Source of the DNA: an uncultured Caulobacterales bacterium
GTDB lineage: Bacteria > Pseudomonadota > Alphaproteobacteria > Caulobacterales > Caulobacteraceae
Assembly: GCA_903840435.1 (NCBI GenBank)
Contig: CAIMFV010000025.1
Span: 1-32,632, forward strand
Direction: 5' to 3'
DNA length: 32,632 nucleotides
Positions within the stretch are counted from its first letter, which is position 1. Every line of letters starts with the position of its first letter. Shown one piece after another: positions 18,901-27,158 of the stretch. The notes under the pieces are model-generated. The model was not told the origin of the DNA, searched no databases, and saw only the letters and a program-made list of their open reading frames with translations. A program made the translations under genes and the position numbers.

Positions 18901-19171
18901 TCAGCTTGCCATCGCCTGTGGCGTTTGAGGACATGTATTCCATGTTCTCAACGCCATTGATTTGCGTCTCGATGGGGGCGGCGACCGTGTCGGCCAATAC
19001 CTCTGCTGTGGCGCCGGGAAAGCTTGTCGAGACAGTGACGGTTGGTGGGGCGATTTGCGGATATTGGGCCACGGGCAGGGCCGGATAGGCGATGGCGCCA
19101 ATCAGCGTGATCAGGATCGCTACCACGGCGGCGAAGGCCGGTCGGTCAATGAAGAAGTGGGAAAGCCTCAT
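15983..19171 (-). CDS. RND efflux transporter permease, HAE1 family
   Basis: This inner-membrane proton/drug antiporter is 1062 aa from the ATG at 19171 (MRLSHFFIDRPAFA). The frame is open back to 19321, but that extension is Arg/Pro-rich and overlaps the adaptor gene, so I rejected it. It shows the AcrB-type plan: TM1, a large porter loop, TM2-6, a second loop and TM8-12. Proton-relay residues are visible as the Asp pair in GIVVDDAIVVVENV (TM4) and the Lys in IGLAAKNAILIVEFA (TM10). GAPPYGNATAAFQLN and FIPVQDQGNFLASITLPPG fit HAE1 hydrophobe/amphiphile pumps rather than heavy-metal pumps. The order adaptor, pump, outer-membrane factor forms a complete tripartite system. Confidence 0.95.
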   Translation of the reverse strand: MRLSHFFIDRPAFAAVVAILITLIGAIAYPALPVAQYPQIAPPTVTVSTSFPGATAEVLADTVAAPIETQINGVENMEYMSSNATGDGKLTITVTFKLGTDPNNAQVLVQNRVAVAEPLLPDPVRAAGVVVRKASPDILMAVHMYSPDGSLDQQYISNYVGLHIRDRLLRINGVGDIGSRAVRDYAMRIWINPDKATARNLTSDDIIAALRSHNLQVSTGSVGAPPYGNATAAFQLNVAAEGRLSTAEQFGDIVIRRDPSGAVVRVRDVARVELAAQDYGVNAYMSGYPAAAQGIQAQPGANALTTADEIIATMAELKKDFPPGLDYRIIYNPTEYVRASIEEVQKTLVIALILVVFVVLVFLQSWRAALIPILAIPVSLVGSFAVMAAFGFSLNNLSLFGLVLAIGIVVDDAIVVVENVERHLRAGLSPKDAAHKTMDEVGGALIAIALVLSAVFVPTAFISGISGQFYRQFALTIATATLISLVVSLTLSPALAALIMRPHNHRPARSGLAKAFARFSNGFNSGFDAISARYGRFTARTIRLGALMAVLYGVLLLITGWRLAATPQGFIPVQDQGNFLASITLPPGASLARTDAVTRDAVQKMLQAPGIKAASIYVGVDASTQTTASNAAQMYVIMDDFDKRIARHLDQTRIMVGVKKAVASVTGGDVRLIPPAPVRGIGTAGGFKMIIEDQNGQGPRALEAAANALAEAARKNPAISGVFTTFNTKTPRILADIDRQKAEDLGVPTANVYSTLQTYLGSTFVNTFNLFGKSFQVIAQADQDDRQSEADIPLLQTRSSSGAMTPLGAVVTLRHTTGPYRVLRYNLYPSAEVQGDTAPGYSTGQAMQAMEETARNVLPTGFSFEWTELAYEQKAAGNSGGLVFVLAVVFVFLLLTALYESVTLPLAVILIVPMCLLAAMTGVNLMGLDNNILTQIGLVVLIGLAAKNAILIVEFARLAEETEGLDRWAAAIEAARTRLRPILMTSVAFILGVAPLAFATGAGAEMRQALGVAVFFGMVGVTLFGLAFTPTFYVLCRRLSDLIPQPPWKAKALAKAQGEVGP

Positions 19172-19181
19172 CGTCCGCCCT

Positions 19182-20381
19182 TCACAGCCCGCCCGCGCCG
19201 CTGGCCGATTTTGGCGCGGTGGGCGGCGTTGCAGGCGGTCCGGAAGGGGGCGGAGACGGTGCAATCTTGCCAGCCACCGGCGCCACCTTGCGGCCGGCCT
19301 TGGCACGCTGGACGCCGTCAATCACCACCCGGTCGGTGGGCGTCAAGCCGGTACGAATGACCCGCAGCCCTTCATAAAGCGGCCCGGTTTCCACCAGTCT
19401 TTGGCTAACCACATTATCAGCCCCGACCACATAGACGGCTTGGCGGGATTGGTCGGTCACCACGGCCTGATCTGGGACCACGAGGGCATCATAGGCCCCT
19501 GAACCCAGAAGCCGCAGATGGCCGAACAGGCCAGGGGTCAAAAAATTATCCGGATTTGCGATCACCGCCCGGCCTTTGATTGTGCCAGAGGTTGGGTCGA
19601 TGGCGTTGTCGACAAAGTCCATGTGGCCCTTCCAGCGGTAGTCACGCTCATCTTGCAGGCGGACAGCGACGGGATTTGCCACGACGCGGGAGGACTTGCG
19701 CGCACCCGTGCGATCTTCACGCTGGTACTTCAGATAGACGTCCTCGGCCCCGTTGAAGACAAAGCGAATGGGGTTGAGCGAAACGAGGGTGGTCAGAACG
19801 CTTTGATCGGCAGAAACAAGGTTGCCCGGCGAGACCCGCCGCGCGGAAATGCGACCTGAAATCGATGCCCGAACCTTGGTAAAGCTCAAATTGAGCTCTG
19901 CGGTCGCGAGCGCCGCCTCGGCTGCGTTCGTGTCGGCTGTGGCGGTCTGGGCGCTGGCAAGGCGCGAAATTTCATCCTGCTCGCTGATCGCCTTGGCGGC
20001 AAACAAGGCTTCGGCCCGCGCCTTCTCGGCCTGGGCATTGGCCGCAACCGCCTTGGCCCGTGTCAGTTGCGCCTTGGCGGCGTCGACTGCGGCTTGATAG
20101 GGGCGGGGATCGATTTCGAACAGCACCGCGCCTTTTTTGACAAAGTCGCCGTCCTTAAACGGGGTGGCCGACAGATAACCCGAGACACGGGGGCGGATAT
20201 CGACTGCATCCACCGCTTCGAAATGGCCGACATAATCATCCCAGTCGACGATCTTTTCCGACAAGGGCGTCGCCACCACCACGGACGGCGGCGGGTCGGT
20301 CTTGACGGGCTTTGGGCCGCAACCGGTTAAGGCCAGCGCAAGCGCCGATGCAGTCGCGATCGGCAGGAAGCGTCTTATCAT
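19182..20381 (-). CDS. RND efflux periplasmic adaptor (membrane fusion protein)
   Basis: This AcrA/MexA-like adaptor is 399 aa. It is a lipoprotein: MIRRFLPIATASALALALTGC, with lipobox Cys21. Domains in order are a beta-barrel/lipoyl half with DIRPRVSGYLSATPF and GDFVKKGAVLFEIDPRPY, an Ala-rich alpha-helical hairpin (AQLTRAKAVAANAQAEKARA onward), the second lipoyl half, and a membrane-proximal domain containing VIDGVQRAKAGRKVAPV. The C-terminal tail is Pro/Ala-rich. It is the first gene of the operon and ends 10 bases before the pump start. No regulator gene is adjacent, so control must come from the upstream gap or from elsewhere. Confidence 0.94.
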   Translation of the reverse strand: MIRRFLPIATASALALALTGCGPKPVKTDPPPSVVVATPLSEKIVDWDDYVGHFEAVDAVDIRPRVSGYLSATPFKDGDFVKKGAVLFEIDPRPYQAAVDAAKAQLTRAKAVAANAQAEKARAEALFAAKAISEQDEISRLASAQTATADTNAAEAALATAELNLSFTKVRASISGRISARRVSPGNLVSADQSVLTTLVSLNPIRFVFNGAEDVYLKYQREDRTGARKSSRVVANPVAVRLQDERDYRWKGHMDFVDNAIDPTSGTIKGRAVIANPDNFLTPGLFGHLRLLGSGAYDALVVPDQAVVTDQSRQAVYVVGADNVVSQRLVETGPLYEGLRVIRTGLTPTDRVVIDGVQRAKAGRKVAPVAGKIAPSPPPSGPPATPPTAPKSASGAGGL

Positions 20382-20671
20382 GCGTCGTCTCGAAACCTGG
20401 AAAATGGGGTCTAAGACGCGCGTGGTCCCAGCCGGCCCCTGGTAATGTCTATTTGGCGTCTTTTTCGCTTAGGCGCCAGAGGCAAGCGGTGTAACCCTCG
20501 ACGAAAATCTGAGTTGAATCAGGCGGTCGGTGAGAGAATTTGATTTCCAGCCTGCAATATTTATCCAATCGGAGCTTCCGGAGCGACGCCGCGGGCGCCA
20601 AAGCCATGCTTTTCAAATGGCGGGGGAGGTTATAGGAGGCGTGGCGTCTGTTCTCCGCAAAGGCCAAGATC
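20382..20671. promoter_or_regulatory. Divergent region between the RND operon and ilvD
   Basis: This 290-base gap must contain both outward promoters. A TTGGCG / CGCCA dyad around 20453-20480 flanks a T-rich segment. I see no leader peptide with branched-chain codons and no intrinsic terminator before ilvD, unlike the ilvB leader. AAGG about 8 bases before the ATG at 20672 may be the ilvD ribosome-binding site. Confidence 0.35.
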
Positions 20672-22534
20672 ATGCCAGCACTTCGTTCTCGCCGCTCGAC
20701 CCACGGCCGCAATATGGCGGGTGCACGCGGGCTTTGGCGCGCGACGGGCATGAAGGATGGTGATTTCGGCAAACCGATTATCGCCATCGCCAATTCCTTT
20801 ACTCAGTTTGTTCCAGGCCATGTGCACTTAAAGGACTTGGGCCAGTTGGTGGCCCGACGTATCGAGGCGGCTGGCGCGGTGGCCAAGGAATTCAATACCA
20901 TCGCCGTCGATGACGGCATCGCCATGGGGCATGATGGGATGCTCTATAGTCTGCCTTCCCGCGATCTGATCGCCGATGCCGTCGAATATATGGTCAATGC
21001 CCATTGCGCCGATGCGCTCGTCTGCATCTCCAACTGTGACAAGATCACGCCCGGCATGCTGATGGCAGCCATGCGGCTCAACATCCCGGCTGTCTTCGTC
21101 TCTGGCGGGCCGATGGAAGCGGGCAAGGTGATTTTGAATGGCAAGGAGACGGCGCTTGATCTGGTGGACGCCATGGTCGCCGCCGCCGACGATGCCGTCA
21201 GCGACGCAGATGTGGCAGCCATTGAACGCTCTGCCTGCCCGACCTGTGGCTCCTGCTCGGGCATGTTCACGGCCAATTCGATGAACTGTCTGACCGAGGC
21301 CTTGGGCCTGTCCCTGCCTGGCAATGGGACCGTCGTCGCCACCCATGCTGATCGCGAGCAATTGTTCTTGCGGGCGGGCGACCTGATCGTTGAGCTGTGC
21401 CGCAAATACTATTCCGAAGACGACGCCTCGGTCCTGCCGCGCTCCATTGCAAGCTTTGAGGCCTTCGAGAACGCCATGGCCCTCGACATCGCCATGGGCG
21501 GATCGACCAATACGGTCTTACACCTGCTGGCGGCAGCCCACGAGGCGGGCGTCGACTTCACCATGAAGGACATCGACCGCTTGTCGCGCATCGTGCCTTG
21601 CCTGTGCAAGGTCGCTCCGGCCAAGTCAGACGTCCATGTCGAGGATGTTCATCGGGCAGGCGGGGTCATGTCGATCCTTGGCGAGTTGGAGCGGGCGGGA
21701 CTGATCCACGGCGCTTGCCCGACGGTGCATGCGCCAAGCCTTTCTGCCGCCCTTGATCAGTGGGACGTGACACGGAATTCCGCGGAGGAGGTGGCCGAGT
21801 TCTTCCGGGCGGCTCCCGGCGGCGTTCCGACCCAGGTGGCCTTTAGTCAAGCGCGGCGGTGGAAGGCGCTTGATCTTGATCGGCAAGCAGGCGTCATCCG
21901 CGCCAAGGCCAACGCTTTTAGCCAGGATGGCGGCTTGGCGGTTCTGTCGGGCAATCTGGCTGTCGACGGTTCGATTGTCAAAACCGCAGGCGTCGATGCC
22001 AGCATTTTGACCTTTTCAGGTCCCGCCCGGGTGTTTGAAAGCCAGGACGCCGCCGTCGACGCCATTTTGACCGGCAAGATCGCGGCGGGTGATGTGGTGG
22101 TGATCCGCTATGAAGGCCCACGCGGCGGTCCCGGCATGCAGGAAATGCTTTATCCGACCAGCTATTTAAAATCGAAGGGCCTGGGCAAGGCCTGTGCGCT
22201 CGTTACCGACGGCCGGTTTTCCGGTGGCACGTCGGGCCTCTCCATCGGCCATGTTTCGCCAGAAGCGGCGGAGGGCGGCCTGATTGCTCTGGTCGAGGAC
22301 GGTGACCGCATCGAGATCGACATTCCAAATCGCAGCCTGACCCTCTGCGTCGCGGATGCGGTGCTGGAGGTGAGGCGCGCGAAAGAGATCGCGCGGGGCG
22401 ATGCCGCCTTTACGCCTGCCGCGCCGAGACCCCGTGTGGTGTCAAGTGCGCTTAAGGCCTATGCCGCCATGACCACCTCAGCGGCGCGCGGTGCGGTGCG
22501 CGACGTGGATCAGATTCAGCGCCGTCCCAGCTGA
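20672..22534 (+). CDS. ilvD: Dihydroxy-acid dehydratase
   Basis: IlvD dehydrates 2,3-dihydroxy-isovalerate and 2,3-dihydroxy-3-methylvalerate to the keto acids that precede valine and isoleucine. It has 620 aa, of the long enteric-like type, starting [20 protein letters not shown]. Iron-sulfur and active-site elements are Cys122 with Lys124 in [11 protein letters not shown] and Cys189/192/195 in [19 protein letters not shown]. Further hallmarks are [38 protein letters not shown] and [20 protein letters not shown]. It is followed by ilvB with its own leader region, so ilvD probably forms a separate transcription unit upstream of ilvBN. Confidence 0.97.
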   Translation: MPALRSRRSTHGRNMAGARGLWRATGMKDGDFGKPIIAIANSFTQFVPGHVHLKDLGQLVARRIEAAGAVAKEFNTIAVDDGIAMGHDGMLYSLPSRDLIADAVEYMVNAHCADALVCISNCDKITPGMLMAAMRLNIPAVFVSGGPMEAGKVILNGKETALDLVDAMVAAADDAVSDADVAAIERSACPTCGSCSGMFTANSMNCLTEALGLSLPGNGTVVATHADREQLFLRAGDLIVELCRKYYSEDDASVLPRSIASFEAFENAMALDIAMGGSTNTVLHLLAAAHEAGVDFTMKDIDRLSRIVPCLCKVAPAKSDVHVEDVHRAGGVMSILGELERAGLIHGACPTVHAPSLSAALDQWDVTRNSAEEVAEFFRAAPGGVPTQVAFSQARRWKALDLDRQAGVIRAKANAFSQDGGLAVLSGNLAVDGSIVKTAGVDASILTFSGPARVFESQDAAVDAILTGKIAAGDVVVIRYEGPRGGPGMQEMLYPTSYLKSKGLGKACALVTDGRFSGGTSGLSIGHVSPEAAEGGLIALVEDGDRIEIDIPNRSLTLCVADAVLEVRRAKEIARGDAAFTPAAPRPRVVSSALKAYAAMTTSAARGAVRDVDQIQRRPS

Positions 22535-22573
22535 ACGCCAGCGGTCTTGCAATAAATTTTCGATTTTCGCCCC

Positions 22574-22602
22574 TTGACGGTGAAATTTGCCTGTGCGAAC
22601 CA
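22574..22602 (+). promoter_or_regulatory. Candidate ilvBN promoter (-35 TTGACG)
   Basis: TTGACG at 22574-22579 is a strong -35 box. The hexamer 17 bases on (22597-22602, GAACCA) is a poor -10. A start near 22609 would put the leader-peptide ribosome-binding site within the first 15 bases of the RNA, which fits an attenuated leader. The position is inferred, not proven. Confidence 0.4.
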
Positions 22603-22630
22603 ATGCCACCTCACTTCGGAGCAAAGTTCG

Positions 22631-22675
22631 GTGCGCAAGAGCCTAATCGTATTTGGAGCGACCTGCGGCGGGTGA
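22631..22675 (+). CDS. Putative ilvBN leader (attenuator) peptide, 14 codons
   Basis: A GTG at 22631 opens the frame MRKSLIVFGATCGG and ends in TGA at 22673-22675. GGAG at 22618-22621 lies 9 bases upstream as a ribosome-binding site. Codons 5-7 are CTA-ATC-GTA, consecutive Leu, Ile and Val, the three regulatory amino acids of this pathway. CTA and GTA are rare in this G+C-rich sequence, which would help ribosome stalling. The ORF sits between a candidate promoter and an intrinsic terminator in front of ilvB. This is inferred from layout; I know of no report for this exact peptide. Confidence 0.65.
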   Translation: MRKSLIVFGATCGG

Positions 22676-22709
22676 TCTTTAGGGTCGCCCTCTGTTTGGT
22701 CGCGCGCAC

Positions 22710-22731
22710 AAGGCCCGAAAGGGCCTTTTTT
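22710..22731 (+). terminator. Intrinsic terminator in the ilvB leader (attenuator)
   Basis: AAGGCCC (22710-22716), a GAAA tetraloop and GGGCCTT (22721-22727) form a 7-bp stem, followed by an uninterrupted T run to 22731. It lies 50 bases before the ilvB start on the coding strand, where a constitutive terminator would make no sense unless it is conditional. Upstream, GGGTC (22682-22686) can pair with GGCCC in the left arm (one G-U pair) and can alternatively pair with GCGACC (22658-22663) inside the leader peptide gene. Confidence 0.75.
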
Positions 22732-22781
22732 CTTGCTCTGCGCACTGCACAGGTTTCGAAATTCTCGCTGGAAAACGTACC

Positions 22782-24608
22782 ATGACCGTCCACCATTCTC
22801 TCTCTGCCGATCCAGCCGCCCAAGGCGGCGCTGAACGCATGACGGGCGCAGAAATGGTGGTACGTGCCCTTGTCGACCAAGGCGTCGACACCTTGTTTGG
22901 CTATCCCGGCGGGGCGGTATTGCCGATCTATGACGCGCTTTATCGCGATGAGGCTCAGCATGGTGCCCGGTTGCGCCATATTCTGGTCCGCCATGAGCAG
23001 GGCGCGGCCCACGCGGCAGAAGGCTATGCGAGATCCACCGGCAAGCCCGGCGTGGTGCTCGTCACCTCGGGTCCGGGCGCCACCAATACGGTGACCGGCA
23101 TTGTCGATGCCTTGATGGATTCCATTCCCATGGTGGTGCTGACCGGCCAAGCGCCCACCCATCTGATTGGCACCGACGCCTTTCAAGAGTGCGACACCGT
23201 CGGCATTACCCGCTCGTGCACCAAGCACAATGTCCTGGTGAAGGACGTCAACAAATTGGCCGACGCGCTGCACGAGGCGTTCCAGATCGCTACCACGGGT
23301 CGGCCGGGCCCGGTTCTGGTCGATATTCCAAAGGATGTGCAGTTCGCCACCGGCAACTATCGCCCGAAACAGCCGAAAGGCGGCTATTCCCACCATTATG
23401 CCCCGACCTTGGACGGCGACGCCCGCAAGATCGCCGAGGCGGTGCACCTCTTGGCCGGTGCCCGTCGCCCCATCCTCTATACCGGCGGCGGCGTCATCAA
23501 TGCCGGACCAGACGCGGCGCGCGCCTTGCGAGAGCTGGCCCAGATGACCGGCGCGCCGGTTACCTCGACCCTGATGGGGCTTGGCGCCTTTCCGGCCTCT
23601 GATCCGCAGTGGCTTGGCATGTTGGGCATGCATGGCTCCTATGAAGCCAATCAGGCCATGCATGACTGCGATGTGATGATTGCCATCGGCGCGCGGTTTG
23701 ATGACCGCGTCACTGGACGGCTCGACGCCTTTTCGCCGCGCTCGAAAAAGGTCCATATCGACATCGACCCATCCTCCATCGGCAAGATCGTCCGGGCGGA
23801 TATTGGCATTATCGGCGATGCGGGCCATGTGCTGCGTGCCATGATTGCAGCCTGGCGGTCGGCAGGCTTTGGCGAGGCGCGGTCGCGGCTCGACCCGTGG
23901 TGGACGCAAATTTCGGCCTGGCGGGCGCGCAAGTGCTTTGGCTATCGCCAGGCTGGCCCGCTGATCAAACCGCAATATGCGGTGGAGCGTTTGTGGGCGG
24001 CGGTGAAGGACCTTGACCCGATCATCACCACCGAAGTTGGCCAGCATCAGATGTGGGCGGCCCAGTTCATGGGCTTTGAAGCGCCGAACCGCTGGCTGAC
24101 CTCGGGCGGGCTCGGCACCATGGGCTATGGCTTGCCCGCCGCAATCGGCGCCCAGCTCGCCTTTCCCGACCGCTTGGTTATCGACGTGGCGGGTGATGCG
24201 TCCATCCAGATGAACATTCAAGAGCTGTCGACGGCGGTGCAATATGGCGCCCCGGTCAAGGTCTTCATCCTGAATAATGAATGGATGGGCATGGTGCGCC
24301 AATGGCAGGAATTGCTGCACGAAGAGCGCTATGCTCACTCCTATTCCGCCGCCTTGCCCGACTTTGTTAAACTGGCGGAGGCCTATGGCGGTGTCGGAAT
24401 TCGTGCCGAAAAGCCAGAAGAGCTTGACGAAGCCATCGCAGAAATGCTCCGGGTCGATAAGCCTGTGCTGTTTGATTGCCGGGTGGAGCGCGCGGAGAAT
24501 TGTCTGCCCATGATCCCGTCGGGTAAGGCGCATAATGAGATGATCTTGCCAGATTTCACCGGCGATTTGTCGACGGCGATTGACGCGTCTGGCCGGGGGC
24601 TCGTCTGA
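22782..24608 (+). CDS. ilvB: Acetolactate synthase large (catalytic) subunit
   Basis: This ThDP-dependent enzyme condenses two pyruvates, or pyruvate and 2-ketobutyrate, in the first common step of branched-chain amino acid synthesis. It has 608 aa. Visible features are FGYPGGAVLPIYDAL, the catalytic Glu72 in RHEQGAAHAAEGYAR, TSGPGATNTVTGIVDALMDS, the FAD-binding middle domain, and the ThDP/Mg motif AGDASIQMNIQELSTA ending in NNEWMGMVRQWQEL. It is the biosynthetic FAD-containing AHAS type, not catabolic AlsS, as the downstream ilvN confirms. The start ATG lies 50 bases after the attenuator-like terminator. A long antisense frame covers the whole gene and is taken as a codon-bias shadow. Confidence 0.97.
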   Translation: MTVHHSLSADPAAQGGAERMTGAEMVVRALVDQGVDTLFGYPGGAVLPIYDALYRDEAQHGARLRHILVRHEQGAAHAAEGYARSTGKPGVVLVTSGPGATNTVTGIVDALMDSIPMVVLTGQAPTHLIGTDAFQECDTVGITRSCTKHNVLVKDVNKLADALHEAFQIATTGRPGPVLVDIPKDVQFATGNYRPKQPKGGYSHHYAPTLDGDARKIAEAVHLLAGARRPILYTGGGVINAGPDAARALRELAQMTGAPVTSTLMGLGAFPASDPQWLGMLGMHGSYEANQAMHDCDVMIAIGARFDDRVTGRLDAFSPRSKKVHIDIDPSSIGKIVRADIGIIGDAGHVLRAMIAAWRSAGFGEARSRLDPWWTQISAWRARKCFGYRQAGPLIKPQYAVERLWAAVKDLDPIITTEVGQHQMWAAQFMGFEAPNRWLTSGGLGTMGYGLPAAIGAQLAFPDRLVIDVAGDASIQMNIQELSTAVQYGAPVKVFILNNEWMGMVRQWQELLHEERYAHSYSAALPDFVKLAEAYGGVGIRAEKPEELDEAIAEMLRVDKPVLFDCRVERAENCLPMIPSGKAHNEMILPDFTGDLSTAIDASGRGLV

Positions 24609-24610
24609 GC

Positions 24611-25159
24611 ATGGCGACCAAAGCAAAGTCCGGCCAAGGCTCGGCCTATTTCCTCGACCATGCCGCCACAGCCGAAGAGCGGGCCACCTATGCGGTGTTG
24701 GTCGACAATGAGGCCGGGGTCTTGCACCGGGTCGTCGGCCTCTTTGCCGCGCGCGGCTATAATATCGAGAGCTTGACGGTCGCCGAAACCGACCACGCCG
24801 CCCATACCTCAAGGATCACCATTGTCACGCGCGGCACGCCCGCAGCCCTGGATCAGATCCGCGCCCAGCTGGAAAAGATGGTCTGCACCCGCAAGGTGAT
24901 TGATGTGGGCCGCGACGCCGACAGCCTTGAGCGCGAGCTTGCGCTGGTCAAGGTGCGCGGCACCGGCGCCGAGCGGATGGAGGCCTTGCGCATTTCCGAA
25001 ATCTTCCGCGCCCGCGTGGTCGACACCTCGGAAGAGAGCTTCGTCTTTGAAGTGTCGGGCGCGCCGTCAAAGATTGATAAGTTTGAAGTGCTGATGCGCC
25101 CCCTTGGCCTTGTCGAGGTGGCGCGCACAGGCGTCCTCTCCTTTAGCCGGGGCGTTTAG
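24611..25159 (+). CDS. ilvN: Acetolactate synthase small (regulatory) subunit
   Basis: This is the regulatory subunit of AHAS, 182 aa. It activates IlvB and confers feedback inhibition, usually by valine. The N-terminal ACT domain begins at about residue 25 with TYAVLVDNEAGVLHRVVGLFAARGYNIESLTVAET, including the NEAGVL effector-site region, and continues to about residue 100. A C-terminal ACT-like domain covers RELALVKVRGTGAERMEALRISEIFRARVVD and the SFVFEVSGAPSKIDKFE segment. It starts 2 bases after the ilvB stop, so it is co-transcribed and probably translationally coupled. Confidence 0.97.
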   Translation: MATKAKSGQGSAYFLDHAATAEERATYAVLVDNEAGVLHRVVGLFAARGYNIESLTVAETDHAAHTSRITIVTRGTPAALDQIRAQLEKMVCTRKVIDVGRDADSLERELALVKVRGTGAERMEALRISEIFRARVVDTSEESFVFEVSGAPSKIDKFEVLMRPLGLVEVARTGVLSFSRGV

Positions 25160-25209
25160 GCCCCACTCCCTCACACCCCCTATTCGATCCCTTGCCCTCG
25201 GAGACTTGA

Positions 25210-26232
<1,023 letters not shown>

Positions 26233-26256
26233 TCTCACCCCCCAAGGCGAACACCT

Positions 26257-26287
26257 AAGGCGGCGGGAGCGATTCCGCCGCCTTTTT
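26257..26287 (+). terminator. Intrinsic terminator after ilvC
   Basis: AAGGCGGCGG (26257-26266) pairs perfectly with CCGCCGCCTT (26275-26284) across an 8-base loop, and a T tract follows to 26287. It lies 25 bases after the ilvC stop and directly abuts the end of the convergent beta-barrel gene, so it may also affect that transcript. Confidence 0.88.
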
Positions 26288-26288
26288 C

Positions 26289-26963
26289 TTAGAACCGAAG
26301 CGCCAGTCCGACGGTCGCCAAGGGATAGAGCTTAAAGTCCTTGGCGGCGTTGGAAATGGTTGTCTGTTCCGTCGCCAGATAGCTGGCGGGCACCTGAGCA
26401 TTCGAGGCGGTCAGATGGGTCTGGGGCGCAGTGCCAAAAGCCGCGCCAAGATCAAACTTCACCCGGACATGGCTGGTCAGGTGCAGGCGATAGCCAATGC
26501 CCGCATAGGGATTGGCCTTGGAGAGTTGGACCTCGCCATTCAGGGTTCCCACCTGAGCGGGCGTGAAGCTCCGTCCCCCAATCACCACATTGGTCGCAGG
26601 CGTCGCCACAATCGTTGCCTTACGTTGGCTTGCCTGATACCCGCCCGTCACCACAAAGCCATTGCCGCTGCCAAAGGGATGCAGATCGACATAGGCCCCG
26701 ACATCGCCAAGCTTCAACTTTCCGGAATAGGCGATCGCGTCATAGGTGATATTGCGCGATACCGACAAGGCCTCGACGCCCAGGCGAAGATCAATCGGCG
26801 CCACACCAAAGGCGCGCTCATAAGTCACATCCGCCCCCACACCCCCCGTCCCCCCCGTAACGCCCCAACTCAGCGGCGCAGCGAGGACGGGGGAGGCGAG
26901 GAGGGTGAGGATTTGCGCCCCGATCAGCATCGAAGGCAGGCGGGTTTGCGTTGGCGATTCCAT
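26289..26963 (-). CDS. Putative outer-membrane beta-barrel protein
   Basis: This protein of about 224 aa belongs to no family I can name. I start at the ATG at 26963 rather than the GTG at 27008 because it gives a compact signal peptide (core MLIGAQILTLLASPVLA, then APLSWGV). The mature protein has alternating hydrophobic/polar beta strands, such as GADVTYERAFGV, GAYVDLHPFGSGNGFVVTGGY, NPYAGIGYRLHL and HVRVKFDLGAAFG. It ends VGLALRF with a terminal Phe, the usual outer-membrane barrel signature. About 8 strands would fit its length, as in OmpW/OmpX-like proteins. Its role is unknown. It converges on ilvC. Confidence 0.7.
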   Translation of the reverse strand: MESPTQTRLPSMLIGAQILTLLASPVLAAPLSWGVTGGTGGVGADVTYERAFGVAPIDLRLGVEALSVSRNITYDAIAYSGKLKLGDVGAYVDLHPFGSGNGFVVTGGYQASQRKATIVATPATNVVIGGRSFTPAQVGTLNGEVQLSKANPYAGIGYRLHLTSHVRVKFDLGAAFGTAPQTHLTASNAQVPASYLATEQTTISNAAKDFKLYPLATVGLALRF

Positions 26964-27158
26964 CAGATATGCCTTGAATTCTGCAAGTGGTTCCAAATTG
27001 TTCTGCACACCAAAGCTTAATTGTTGAAGAACAGTTAGTCTAAAGGTGATGTTGAGTTTGAAAGGACGTTGCGCCGTTCAGCCGTTCTTGAAGCTGCGAA
27101 GATGAAGGTAGTTTCTAGGCGCCGTGTTGTTCCGCACGGTCCGGCCAAGGTGAGGCGC

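Noticed and set aside
19172-19321. N-terminal extension of the RND pump
   Set aside because: It overlaps the adaptor gene in another frame and precedes the canonical MRLSHFFIDRP start.
20530-20763. ORF upstream of and overlapping ilvD
   Set aside because: No family resemblance, and it overlaps the certain ilvD coding region in another frame.
22603-22785. A 60-codon ORF in the ilvB leader rich in Val/Leu that overlaps the ilvB start
   Set aside because: It starts at or before the predicted transcription start, runs through the terminator, and lacks a good ribosome-binding site. The 14-codon LIV ORF fits attenuation much better.
22611-24812. A 733-codon open frame antisense to ilvB/ilvN
   Set aside because: It lies wholly opposite well-identified genes, has no family features, and is expected from third-position G/C bias in a G+C-rich sequence.
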